Positions 52,996 through 62,762 of a DNA stretch of 64,000 bases are shown in pieces (positions within the stretch are counted from its first letter, which is position 1; every line of letters begins with the position of its first letter). The stretch covers positions 3,224,001 through 3,288,000 of the forward strand of contig NZ_CP107917.1 of the NCBI RefSeq assembly GCF_036014175.1, in the 5' to 3' direction. A program made the position numbers and the translations under genes. Source of the DNA: Streptomyces sp. NBC_00443 (GTDB lineage: Bacteria; Actinomycetota; Actinomycetes; Streptomycetales; Streptomycetaceae). Below the pieces are notes generated by a model. It did no database searches. It saw only the letters and a program-made list of their open reading frames with translations, and was not told where the DNA came from.

Positions 52996-54631
52996 GACGG
53001 TCCTCCTTGGTGGATTCGGTCGAGAGGGCGATGTCCCTGGGGAAGACCAGGTCGAGAGTCCAGTCGGCGAGCACCCGCAGCCGTTTCTCCACGCTGGGCA
53101 GCTTGCTGAGGTACACCGAGCGCCACAGGACCCAGGCGAGGAAACCGGAGACCCGCCGCCCGCCGATCTCGCCGGCTGCCGTGCGGTGCCCGAGCGAGAC
53201 CAGGACGCCGAGCCCGCCGAAGCGGAACGGGACGGGACGGCGACCACGGAGGACCGCGGCGACGTTCTTCGCCACCGCCTTGCCCTCGCGGATCGCGTGC
53301 TGCGCGGTCGGCGGATGGAACCCGCCCGCGAGGTCCGGGATCCTCGCGCAGTCGCCCAGGGCCCACAGGCCGGGTATGCCGGGGACCTGCATGGTGGGTT
53401 CCACGGTGAGCGGGGACGGCATGACCTGCTGCACCAGCGGGTTCGGCCGGTTGCCCGCCGTCCAGGCCAGGGTGCGGGTGGGGATGGTCTCGCCGGAGTC
53501 GAGCGTGATGTCCTCGGAGGTGGCCTTGCTCACGCGCGCGCCGAGGCGGAACTCGATGCCGCGCCCGCCGAGTTTGCGCTGCGCGTAGAGGCCGAGCTGC
53601 GGCGACAGCTCCGGCAGCAGACGCTCCCCCGCGTGCACGATCACGAACCTGGGCCGCATCCCGTGCAGCCGCGGATAGAAGTGGAGTACGTCATGGACGA
53701 GGTCGAACAGTTCGGCCACCAGTTCCGTCCCGGCGAAGCCGCCGCCCGCCACCACGAACGTCAGCAGCCTGGCCTGCTCGGCCGGTTCCGATTCGAGGTC
53801 GGCCCGCTCCAGCGCGCCCAGCACCTGGTTGCGCAGCCTCGTGGCGTCCTCGACGGACTTCATCGCGAAGGCGTGCTCGCCCACTCCCGGCAGGTCGAAG
53901 AAGTGCGGCACCGCGCCGACCGCCAGGACCAGTTGGTCGTACGGCACGCGGAGCATCCCCTCCTTGCCCGCGGAGACGTACGCGTTGCGGTTCTGCGTGT
54001 CGATCGAGGCCACCCGCCCGTGCAGGAAGGAGGCATGGCCGAGCCCGGCGCGCACCGGGGCGCTCACATGCCTGGCCTCGACCGTGCTGGAGGCGACGCC
54101 GACGAGGAGCGGGGTGAACAGCAGGAAGTTCGAGTCGCTGATCAGCGTCACGTGGGCGTCGAGCCCGCGGCCGAGACGCCGGTCCAGTTCCCGGGCGGCG
54201 CCGACCCCGCCGAAGCCACCACCGACGATCAACACATGGGGTTTGGCCCGCTGGGGCGCGAGCCGGGGCGGGAACCAGGCCGACAGCGCATGGAAGGTGA
54301 GACCGGCGATCGCGCCGAAAAGTGCGGCGCCGACGAGTTGCGGGAAGTGCGAGACGGCCACCGCGATCGTCCACGAGGGCTTCTGCCCTTCCAACGCGGG
54401 GGCGAGGGTGAGCGTCCAGGCCACCCAGTCGAGCAGGCCGATGAGCAGGCCGGCGGAGAAGGCCGAGCCGTTGCTCTGCCTGTGGCCCCCGAAGAGGAGG
54501 CCGAGCACGGCTCCCAGCACCACTGTGTGGGCGGCCCACGGCAGCCATGGAGGCTTGGTCACGACGGCCACGAGCGCGCCGCCGGGTAGTGCGGCGATGA
54601 CGCCGAAGAAGAGTCGTCCGAGCAGAGTCAT
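52988..54631 (-). CDS. Type II NADH dehydrogenase fused to an N-terminal membrane domain
   Basis: The 547-residue protein begins with about 125 residues of membrane helices (GRLFFGVIAALPGGALVAVV to FPQLVGAALFGAIAGLTFHAL). An NDH-2-type flavoprotein follows: VLIVGGGFGGVGAARELD (FAD), FVVAGGGFAGTELVAEL (NADH), and WALGDCARIPD near the C-terminus. NDH-2 normally sits on the membrane through a C-terminal amphipathic helix and feeds quinone; here the fused domain would anchor it. It overlaps the CbtA-like gene and lies downstream of the sigma/anti-sigma pair. Confidence 0.87.
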   Translation of the reverse strand: MTLLGRLFFGVIAALPGGALVAVVTKPPWLPWAAHTVVLGAVLGLLFGGHRQSNGSAFSAGLLIGLLDWVAWTLTLAPALEGQKPSWTIAVAVSHFPQLVGAALFGAIAGLTFHALSAWFPPRLAPQRAKPHVLIVGGGFGGVGAARELDRRLGRGLDAHVTLISDSNFLLFTPLLVGVASSTVEARHVSAPVRAGLGHASFLHGRVASIDTQNRNAYVSAGKEGMLRVPYDQLVLAVGAVPHFFDLPGVGEHAFAMKSVEDATRLRNQVLGALERADLESEPAEQARLLTFVVAGGGFAGTELVAELFDLVHDVLHFYPRLHGMRPRFVIVHAGERLLPELSPQLGLYAQRKLGGRGIEFRLGARVSKATSEDITLDSGETIPTRTLAWTAGNRPNPLVQQVMPSPLTVEPTMQVPGIPGLWALGDCARIPDLAGGFHPPTAQHAIREGKAVAKNVAAVLRGRRPVPFRFGGLGVLVSLGHRTAAGEIGGRRVSGFLAWVLWRSVYLSKLPSVEKRLRVLADWTLDLVFPRDIALSTESTKEDRHV

Positions 54632-54744
54632 GCCGCTCAGTGCGAGCGGGCCGCACGAGCGTTACAACTCCAGCGCTGCAACTCCAGCGTTACGACTCCC
54701 TCGGCGGCAAAGGTGCCACCGAGGATCCGCCGGTTACCCGGGGA

Positions 54745-54975
54745 TCACTGCCCCTGCCAGTTCCGGAAGGCGGAGAGCAGCTGCTGCCTGGCGTCCGACG
54801 AGATGGTGTCCGGGGTCAGTTCGCCCGTCGTGGAGATCGTCTGACGGAACTGGTCGAGGTAGGTCTCGCACCCGGAGCACTCCGCCAGGTGCTCGATGAA
54901 GCGGCGCTCGTCGTCCTCGCACAGGACACCCTCGAGAAAGTCGGTCACCAGCTCGACGAAGTCAACGCAGTCCAC
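54745..54975 (-). CDS. Zinc-finger anti-sigma factor (zf-HC2)
   Basis: The 76-residue protein starts at GTG 54975, preceded by GGGAGG, and overlaps the sigma gene by 14 bases. HLAECSGCETYLDQFRQT holds the histidine and two cysteines of the zinc-binding anti-sigma motif. There is no membrane helix, so it should be cytoplasmic, like other redox-sensing zinc anti-sigma factors. It would bind the sigma factor encoded just upstream. Confidence 0.85.
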   Translation of the reverse strand: MDCVDFVELVTDFLEGVLCEDDERRFIEHLAECSGCETYLDQFRQTISTTGELTPDTISSDARQQLLSAFRNWQGQ

Positions 54976-55645
54976 GGTCGTTCCCTCCCGCCACGACGCC
55001 ATGGGCACCGGACAAGTAGTCCTCCAGCTTACGGCGCAGGAACGCCCTGGCCCGATGGAGGAGCACGCGTTGGTTTCCGGGCGAGATGTCCAGGAGGGAA
55101 CAGACCTCCTCCGAGCCGTACCCCTCGACATCGCGCAGGGTGACCACCGTGCGCAGACGGGGCGGGAGTTCGTCGAGCGCCGCCGCGATCACCTCACGGA
55201 CCTCGCCGCGCAGCACATGGTCCTCGGGAATGTGCAGATGCCGGGGCTGCTGCCCGACGGCCCAGTGGCCGGGGTACTGCTCGTCGGGGCCGCGGAACCG
55301 TGCGGCGTCCACCGTCGGCTCTGCCTCCTCCTCGGGCAGCAGGCTGGTGAAGGGGACGGTCCTGCTGTCCTTCGTACCGCGTGCCTTGGCCGTGTTGACC
55401 AGGATCCGGTACACCCAGGTCTTCAGGGACGAGCGGCCCTCGAAGTCGCCGATCCCCCTGATGACCCCGAGCCAGGTGTCCTGGACGGCCTCCTCCGCGG
55501 ATGCCTTGGTCGACACGAAGGACATGGCCAGCCGGAGCATGCCGCCCGACCAGGTGTCCAGCACCAGGGCGAACGTCTCCTCGTCACCGTCGCGCAGCCG
55601 CTGGACCAGGACCTCGTCCGGCGGCAGTTCGCGTGCGCCCGCCAT
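54962..55645 (-). CDS. ECF RNA polymerase sigma factor
   Basis: The 227-residue protein has region 2 (LRLAMSFVSTKASAEEAVQD, TWLGVIRGIGDFEGRS, LKTWVYRILVNTAK) and region 4 (ALDELPPRLRTVVTLRDVEG, DISPGNQRVLLHRARAFLRR), with an insert of about 50 residues between them. It is coupled to a zinc-finger anti-sigma factor by a 14-base overlap. A role in the redox or envelope stress response is inferred from the neighbours: an NDH-2, the CbtA-like protein and a DM13 protein. Confidence 0.92.
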   Translation of the reverse strand: MAGARELPPDEVLVQRLRDGDEETFALVLDTWSGGMLRLAMSFVSTKASAEEAVQDTWLGVIRGIGDFEGRSSLKTWVYRILVNTAKARGTKDSRTVPFTSLLPEEEAEPTVDAARFRGPDEQYPGHWAVGQQPRHLHIPEDHVLRGEVREVIAAALDELPPRLRTVVTLRDVEGYGSEEVCSLLDISPGNQRVLLHRARAFLRRKLEDYLSGAHGVVAGGNDRGLR

Positions 55646-55780
55646 TCGTCACTCCCCCTTGCCGGCCGTCAACTGGGAGGTCAGCTTAGGGCAGCCCGGT
55701 GATCGAGATCTCATGCCGGTGCCTTCGTTCATGTCCCGGTAAGGACTGTCACAGCCGCGCGGGCGGGCCGCGGCCGGCCG

Positions 55781-56026
55781 TCAGCCTCGCCGCATCGCGC
55801 GGAAGGCACCTCGCAGCCGGTCGCTCGCTTCGCCGGACAGGCCCGGGGCGGGCAGGCTCTGGGCGGGCAGCTCACCCAGCATCGCGATGGTCTGCCTGAA
55901 CTGGTCGAGACAGGTCTCGCAGTCGTCGCACCTCGTCAGGTGCGTGAGAAAACGCAGCTCGGTCGGCTCGTCCATGGCGCCGTCGAGGAAGACGGTCACC
56001 AGCTCGACGAACTCGTCGCAGTTCAT
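55781..56026 (-). CDS. Second zinc-finger anti-sigma-like protein
   Basis: The 81-residue protein (MNCDEFVELVTVFLDGAMDE) is a close relative of the anti-sigma factor at 54745-54975: HLTRCDDCETCLDQFRQTIA matches its zinc motif, with one extra cysteine. No sigma factor gene overlaps it. It may be a paralogue that binds the same sigma factor, giving two anti-sigma inputs. ATG 56026 follows a CAGGTGG-like site. Confidence 0.78.
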   Translation of the reverse strand: MNCDEFVELVTVFLDGAMDEPTELRFLTHLTRCDDCETCLDQFRQTIAMLGELPAQSLPAPGLSGEASDRLRGAFRAMRRG

Positions 56027-56257
56027 GCCACCTGCCTGATCTCGCTCAGCGGACGGTCCACGGAATAACGGAGTACCGAAGGGACCACATAACCAGATAC
56101 CGCTTTCCCGGCACCAGAGGGGACCTGGTCGTCGCGCGCGAGGCAGTCCCGGACATCGGAAAACGAGGATGTCGTCGGTGGCGACGTCTCCGGGCACCAG
56201 CAGCGAGGTGGCCTCACATGCCCCCGCGACATCCACGCGCCGGTGACGGAACAGCAG
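56027..56257. other. Upstream region of the second zinc-finger gene
   Basis: About 230 bases hold no supported gene and should contain the promoter of the - strand zinc-finger gene. The part beyond it, 56258-56630, is the broken Uma2 remnant. Confidence 0.4.
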
Positions 56258-56618
56258 CACAGCGGCCCCTCTTGACGGCGACCGGATGCGCCCACCGCGC
56301 GCGGAAGGCCGCTTCGCGGAGGATCTCGACGCCTCCCCGAGGCACCCCGCCACACCGAGCTCATCGACGGAGCCCTCGTCTTCATGAGGTCGCCCCTGCG
56401 GGCCTGGCACGGCCGCCTCGTCACCGCCCCCACCACCAGGCTCATGGCGCAGGCGCCGGCCGGCTTCTCGGTCGAGCTGGAGATGACGATCCGCCTCGAC
56501 GCCCGCAACAGCCCCGAGCCGGACCTCCTCCTGACGAAGGGGCCGAGCTCACGAGAGGGCTCGACCCCGAATACACACGTCAAACCAACCGCATTAACGT
56601 TCAGTAACGCTGCGGCGA

Positions 56619-56630
<12 letters not shown>
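56258..56630 (+). pseudogene. Truncated Uma2-family nuclease remnant
   Basis: Sequence in one frame (GDRMRPPRAEGRFAEDLDA) continues in the next (LPEAPRHTELIDGALVFM, APAGFSVELEMTIRLDARNS and PEPDLLLTKGP) after a one-base shift at about 56333. These match the first half of Uma2/DUF820 restriction-endonuclease-fold proteins. The C-terminal half with the remaining active-site residues is missing, replaced by unrelated sequence to a stop at 56627. It is therefore a dead fragment. Confidence 0.5.
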
Positions 56631-57707
<1,077 letters not shown>

Positions 57708-57767
57708 GTTGCGACTTCCCGTACGTGAGAGGACTTCAGGGGCTTGGCTGGGGCCCGGTCCTTCTTC

Positions 57768-57801
57768 GATCTTCGATGCAGATCGATCTTCGATGCAGAT
57801 G
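57768..57801. repeat. 17-base tandem direct repeat in the ychF leader
   Basis: GATCTTCGATGCAGATC occurs as two near-perfect copies at 57768-57784 and 57785-57801. It lies about 60-95 bases upstream of the ychF start, where a regulator could bind. Confidence 0.75.
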
Positions 57802-57930
57802 CACGGGCCGATCCACCAGTCTACGGCGTACTGTCCCGGGCTTCTGCGCCCTGTCGAACACCTGGCCAACCTCCGCCCCCGGGCGTGTCCGATCCCCGAT
57901 TCGCCACATAAACCGACCTAGGTTGGACCA

Positions 57931-59366
57931 GTGGAGCAATACAGGGCGCGACCGGCCGGGCACGCATCGCCACGCGGCACGCCACCACCAATGCCGTGGC
58001 GAGCGGCTCGGGGTGAAGGGGCGGGGCGGCGGGGCGGGGGACGCGTCACACGGGGGACGGACGAGAAGCTGCGGGGAGGGGGTGGGTCAGTGGGAAGCGG
58101 GGGCGGGCCGGCGCGGGGTGCAGGCGGCGCGGTACGGGGAAGGGACGGGCCGACGCAGGCCGGGGGCGGAGCACTGGGGGACGGGGACGCGGACGTGGAC
58201 CGAGTGGAGCGCGGCGCGGGCGGACCGGCCCCGGCTAGGGGCGCGGGCGGCGCAGTTCGGGGCGCGGATCAAGAAGCGCAGGGCGGCGACGCAGTCATGA
58301 CGGGCGCCGACGCACTGACACGGGGCCCGAGCGAAGTTGCACGGGGCGTGCACCGCGTGACGCGCAGCACGACCGGACCGGCACGAGCGGCCGCAGGCCC
58401 ACCAATGCGAGGCGCGGGCCGTGGAGCGCGGGGTGCGAACACCGTCAAGCACCGCGCGGAGGGACTGGCGCGAGGTGTGAGCGCAGCAGTGCGGGGAGAG
58501 GACAGCTTGGAGCGCGGCGCGAACGGCGCAGTGTGGGGCGTGGGCGAGACAGCGCAGGGCGTGGGCGAGACAGCGCAGGGCGGCAGCGAAGTGAAGACGG
58601 CGCGAGTGGACTGGCGCGGGGTGAAGACCGAGTGGTGCGGGGTGAGGGTCGTATGAGGCGGGGCGAGGGCGGATTCTCGCGAGGTGGGAGCGGTGCGGCT
58701 CGGTCGGCCTGGCCCACACGGTCCGCCTGGCCTGCTCGATCTGCCCGGGCCGCCCGGTCCGCAGGGGCCGTGGAGGACCCGGAGGACGCAGGGACCCCAG
58801 AGGCTCGGCCGCCCGCCGCGGCTCCCCGTGTCGGCCGGCCCTCCAGGCCCGCGCCGCCCGCCGCGCCCCCGCGCGCCACCCGGCCCGTCTCTCAGCGCCG
58901 CCCGAGTTCGGTCCAGGCGGCAGCGGCGGTACGGCAACCCGTGCCACCCCCGGCGCCGCAGGCCCTGCGCCGGTTTCCCAACCCCCGGCTCACCGGGCTG
59001 GGCAGCGGTCTGTTCTGCGGTGCCGTGATGGTCGTGCTCGGGTACCTGGACTCGCTGCTGTTCGGGGCGTCGCTCACGCTGTACGGCGTGCTGTTCGTGC
59101 CGGTGTGTGTGCTGACGGCCGTCTGGGTCCGCAGGTGCGACCTGATGACCGCGCCGGTGGTCCTCCCGATCGCGTTCGCCGTGGGGCTGCTTCCGGTGTC
59201 GGACCACGGTGGGGGGATCAGCGGACACCTGATGGGACTCTTCACCGGCCTCGCGACACAGGCCGGGTGGCTGTACGGGGGGACGCTGGTCGCCGGTCTC
59301 ATCGTGGTCGTGCGCAGAGTGCGCCTGGTGGCGCGCAGGGAGGCGGCCCGGCGCCGGCAGGCGTGA
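57931..59366 (+). CDS. DUF6542 membrane protein with long heptad-repeat N-terminus (frameshifted)
   Basis: From GTG 57931 (VEQYRARPAGHASPRGTPPP) the frame shows about 25 seven-residue units with a recurring RG pair, for example EGLARGV, SAAVRGE, DSLERGA and GETAQGV, and stops at 58656. The same rhythm continues in the next frame (GLARGED, RVVRGEG, RMRRGEG) into a Pro/Ala/Arg linker and the DUF6542 domain, with four helices (LGSGLFCGAVMVVLGYLD, LYGVLFVPVCVLTAVWV, TAPVVLPIAFAVGLLPV, GGTLVAGLIVVVRRV). A lost base near 58590 explains this. Alternatively ATG 58653 could start a separate DUF6542 gene. Confidence 0.65.
58540..58581 (+). repeat. 21-base perfect tandem repeat inside the heptad-repeat region
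   Basis: GTGGGCGAGACAGCGCAGGG plus C occurs twice in a row at 58540-58560 and 58561-58581. It is the clearest pair in a degenerate 21-base repeat array covering roughly 58070-58650. Confidence 0.85.
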
Positions 59367-59392
59367 CCGCCGCCCCCGCGGTCGGACGTCCG

Positions 59393-60142
59393 CTAGCGGT
59401 CCTGCTCCGCCGCGTGCATCGCCGCCCCCACGATCCCCGCGTTGTTCTGCAGCTGCGCCGGGACGATCTCCGCCTTGATGCCCTCGATGTGCGGCAGGAA
59501 CTTGTGGGCCTTCCTGCTCACCCCGCCGCCGATGATGAACAGCTCCGGGGAGAACAGCATCTCGACATGGGCGAGGTACTTCTGGACGCGGTGGGCCCAG
59601 TGCTCCCAGGACAGCTCCTCGTCCTCCTTGGCCTTGCTGGAGGCGCGCTTCTCGGCGTCGTGGCCGTGGAGTTCGAGGTGGCCCAGCTCGGTGTTGGGGA
59701 CCAGGGCGCCGTCGGTGAACAGCGCGCTGCCGATGCCCGTGCCGAAGGTGAGGAGGATCACGGTGCCCCGGCGGTCGCGGCCCGCACCGAAGCGCATCTC
59801 GGCGACGCCGGCCGCGTCCGCGTCGTTGACCACCGTCACCGAGTGGCCGCCGAGGCACTCGCTGAACAACGCGCGCGCGTCCGTGTCGATCCAGCTCTTG
59901 TCGACGTTCGCCGCCGTACGGATCGTGGCGCCACCGGTGACCACGCCGGGAAAGGTGAGCCCGACCGGCCCTGTCCAGCCGTAGTGCTCGACGACCTGCT
60001 TCACGCCGTCCGCCACCCCGTCCGGCGTGGCCGGGTGCGGAGTGAGCACCTTGAAGCGCTCCTCCGTCAGGTCGCCCCTGTCCAGGTCCACCGGAGCACC
60101 TTTGATCCCGGATCCGCCGATGTCCAAGCCGAAGATCTGCAT
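59393..60142 (-). CDS. ppgK: Polyphosphate glucokinase
   Basis: The 249-residue ROK-type kinase has the phosphate-binding start MQIFGLDIGGSGIKGAPV, VVNDADAAGVAEMRFG with the catalytic aspartate, LTFGTGIGSALF, and ELGHLELHG. The actinobacterial polyphosphate-dependent glucokinase has this length and these motifs; it phosphorylates glucose using polyphosphate or ATP. In Streptomyces it is often near ispH, as here. ATG 60142. Confidence 0.93.
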   Translation of the reverse strand: MQIFGLDIGGSGIKGAPVDLDRGDLTEERFKVLTPHPATPDGVADGVKQVVEHYGWTGPVGLTFPGVVTGGATIRTAANVDKSWIDTDARALFSECLGGHSVTVVNDADAAGVAEMRFGAGRDRRGTVILLTFGTGIGSALFTDGALVPNTELGHLELHGHDAEKRASSKAKEDEELSWEHWAHRVQKYLAHVEMLFSPELFIIGGGVSRKAHKFLPHIEGIKAEIVPAQLQNNAGIVGAAMHAAEQDR

Positions 60143-60171
60143 GGCCCTACGTTACGACGACGGACTGACAG

Positions 60172-61188
60172 TCACTCCCCGGAGTCACCGGAACCGCCGG
60201 ACCCCGTGCGCTCGGCGATCAGCGCCGCCGCCTCCTCGCGCAGGTCACGACGGAGTTCCTTGGGCAGCGAGAAGGTGATCGACTCCTCGGCCGCCTTGAC
60301 CAGCTCGACGTCACCGTAGCCACGCTGGGCCAGCCATTCCAGGACCTCCTCGACCAGCACCTCCGGGACGGACGCGCCGGAGGTGACGCCCACCGTGGTG
60401 ACGCCCTCCAGCCAGGCCTCGTCGATCTCGCCGGCGAAATCCACGAGGTAGGCCTCGCGGGAGCCGGCCAGCTTGGCGACCTCGACCAGCCGCACGGAGT
60501 TGGAGGAGTTGCGCGAGCCGACCACGATGACCAGCTCGGCCTCGGCGCCCATCTGCTTCACCGCGAGCTGGCGGTTCTGTGTGGCGTAGCAGATGTCGTC
60601 GCTGGGCGGGGAGATGAGCTGCGGGAACTTCTCCTTCAGCGCGTCGACGGTCTCCATGGTCTCGTCGACGGACAGCGTGGTCTGGGAGAGCCAGACGACC
60701 TTCGACTCGTCGCGGACCTCAACCTTGGCGACGTGGCCCGGGCCGTCGACGAGCTGGATGTGCTCGGGGGCCTCGCCGGACGTACCGATGACCTCTTCGT
60801 GGCCCTCGTGTCCGATCAGGAGGATGTCGTAGTCGTCGTCCGCGAAGCGGACCGCTTCCTTGTGGACCTTGGTGACCAGGGGGCAGGTGGCGTCGATGGT
60901 GGCGAGTTGGCCGCGCTTGGCCTCTTCGTGGACGACGGGGGCGACGCCGTGCGCGGAGAACATCACGATGTTCCCCGCCGGCACCTCCTCCGTCCGCTCG
61001 ACGAAGATGGCGCCCTTCTTCTCCAGGGTCTGCACGACGTACTTGTTGTGGACGATCTCGTGCCGGACGTACACCGGAGCGCCGTACTGCTCCAGGGCTT
61101 TCTCGACAGCGATCACGGCGCGGTCCACGCCCGCGCAGTAGCCACGGGGGGCGGCGAGCAGGACACGGCGGCCAGGCGAAGCAGTCAT
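60172..61188 (-). CDS. ispH: 4-hydroxy-3-methylbut-2-enyl diphosphate reductase
   Basis: The 338-residue enzyme has the three cluster cysteines in [21 protein letters not shown] and [10 protein letters not shown], plus the active-site His and Glu segments [10 protein letters not shown] and [11 protein letters not shown]. It performs the last step of the MEP isoprenoid pathway, forming IPP and DMAPP, and uses a 4Fe-4S cluster. ATG 61188 gives the usual N-terminus; ATG 61197 is possible. It lies 29 bases upstream of ppgK on the same strand. Confidence 0.96.
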   Translation of the reverse strand: MTASPGRRVLLAAPRGYCAGVDRAVIAVEKALEQYGAPVYVRHEIVHNKYVVQTLEKKGAIFVERTEEVPAGNIVMFSAHGVAPVVHEEAKRGQLATIDATCPLVTKVHKEAVRFADDDYDILLIGHEGHEEVIGTSGEAPEHIQLVDGPGHVAKVEVRDESKVVWLSQTTLSVDETMETVDALKEKFPQLISPPSDDICYATQNRQLAVKQMGAEAELVIVVGSRNSSNSVRLVEVAKLAGSREAYLVDFAGEIDEAWLEGVTTVGVTSGASVPEVLVEEVLEWLAQRGYGDVELVKAAEESITFSLPKELRRDLREEAAALIAERTGSGGSGDSGE

Positions 61189-61314
61189 GCGTCCCATCGT
61201 AAGGGTGCCTTCGGCGGGTCGAAGATCGCATGGGTGACAGGTTGGTGGGGACACTGACCGTGGGCTGTGAGGGGCGGGAAACGGAGCGACGGACGAGGCA
61301 CTGGCGGAGGCGTG

Positions 61315-62709
61315 ATGTCCGGGACCGGCACGGCGGATCGTACGTCCGACGAAGGACACGAGCTGCGCCGGAGCCTCGGCTTCCGTGACCTGGTCGTCTA
61401 CGGGCTGCTGTTCATCGCGCCCATGGCGCCCGTCGGCGTGTTCGGCACGCTGGACGCGCGTTCGCACGGGGCGGTCGCGCTCGTGTACCTCGTGGCGACG
61501 GTCGCCATGGCGTTCACCGCATTCAGCTACGCGCAGATGGTGCGGGTGGTCCCCCAGGCGGGGTCGGTGTTCGCGTACGCGCGCGCGGGGCTCGGTGAGC
61601 GGGCCGGATTCATCGCCGGCTGGATGGCGATGCTGGACTACCTCCTGATCCCCGCCGTCGCCTATCTCTTCTCCGGCATCGCGATGAACGCGCTGGTGCC
61701 GGAGGTGTCGCGGTGGGTGTGGACCGCGCTGGCGGTGGTGATCACGACGCTGCTGAACCTGTGGGGCGTGCGGGTGGCGGCCCGGGTCGGTTTCCTGGTG
61801 CTCGCCATGGAGATCGTCGTCCTGTTGGTGTTCGTGGTGGCGGCGGTGGTCGTGCTCGCGCGGGACGGGGCCCAGCGGGGGTGGCTGTCACCGCTGTCGG
61901 GGGACGGTACGCAGGGTTCGTTCGAGATGGCGGCCGTGATCGGCGCCGTGTCGATCGCTGTGCTGTCGTATCTGGGCTTCGACGCGATCGTCTCCTTCGC
62001 GGAGGAGGTGACCGGGGGGTCGGAGAAGGTGGCTCGGGCGGTGCTGTTCTGCCTTGCGCTGGCCGGGGTGCTGTTCATCGCGCAGACCTATCTGGTAGCG
62101 CTGCTGGAGCCGGTGTCGTCCGCGCGGCTGGCGGCCGAGCCGGAGCGGCAGGGGGCTGCGTTCTACGACGCCGTGGACGCGTCGGTGGGGGCCTGGCTGC
62201 ACGATCTTGTGGCCGTGAGCAAGGCGATCGGCGCGGCGTTCGCTGCGCTGGCCGGGCAGGCTGCGGCGGGGCGACTGCTGTTCGCGATGGGGCGGGCGCG
62301 GGGGCTGCCGCGGGTGCTGTCCAGGACGGACTCCGGCGTCCCGCGGGTTGCCCTGCTGTGCGCGGGCGTCGTCACGCTCGTCGCTGCCGTGTGGGCGGCG
62401 CGGCGCGATGACGGGTTGGATCACTTGGCGTCGGTGGTCAACGTCGGGGCGCTGACGGCGTTCACATTGCTGCACGCAAGCGTGGTGGGGTGGTTCGTGG
62501 TGCGGCGTGGGGGTGAGGGTGCGGTTGAGAGCGGTGCGTCGGTGAGCTGGTGGCGGCATGGGGTGGTGCCGGTGGTGGGGGCGGCGATCACGGTTGCGGT
62601 GATCGTGGAGGCGGCGGGGGTAGCGCAGGTGGTGGGGGCTGTTTGGTTGGGGCTGGGGGTTGCCGTGCTGCTTCTTCGTGCCCGCCGCCCCCACCCGTCC
62701 CGTCCTTGA
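61315..62709 (+). CDS. APC-family amino acid permease
   Basis: The 464-residue protein has 12 predicted membrane helices. The first contains [27 protein letters not shown], split here by its conserved Gly, and helix 3 [20 protein letters not shown], typical of APC amino acid transporters. [19 protein letters not shown] after helix 6 is a further family motif. ATG 61315 has GGAGG just upstream. The substrate is unknown. It is divergent from ispH. Confidence 0.9.
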   Translation: MSGTGTADRTSDEGHELRRSLGFRDLVVYGLLFIAPMAPVGVFGTLDARSHGAVALVYLVATVAMAFTAFSYAQMVRVVPQAGSVFAYARAGLGERAGFIAGWMAMLDYLLIPAVAYLFSGIAMNALVPEVSRWVWTALAVVITTLLNLWGVRVAARVGFLVLAMEIVVLLVFVVAAVVVLARDGAQRGWLSPLSGDGTQGSFEMAAVIGAVSIAVLSYLGFDAIVSFAEEVTGGSEKVARAVLFCLALAGVLFIAQTYLVALLEPVSSARLAAEPERQGAAFYDAVDASVGAWLHDLVAVSKAIGAAFAALAGQAAAGRLLFAMGRARGLPRVLSRTDSGVPRVALLCAGVVTLVAAVWAARRDDGLDHLASVVNVGALTAFTLLHASVVGWFVVRRGGEGAVESGASVSWWRHGVVPVVGAAITVAVIVEAAGVAQVVGAVWLGLGVAVLLLRARRPHPSRP

Positions 62710-62762
62710 AGGGGATTCGCCAGCTGGACCGCGTTGTCAGCCCTCCCCGTTACGCTCGGCGC

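Noticed and set aside
58087..59858. - strand open frames rich in Ala, Arg, Cys and His over the heptad-repeat array
   Set aside because: They follow from the 21-base DNA repeat read backwards; the + strand frame gives the regular RG heptads and joins DUF6542.
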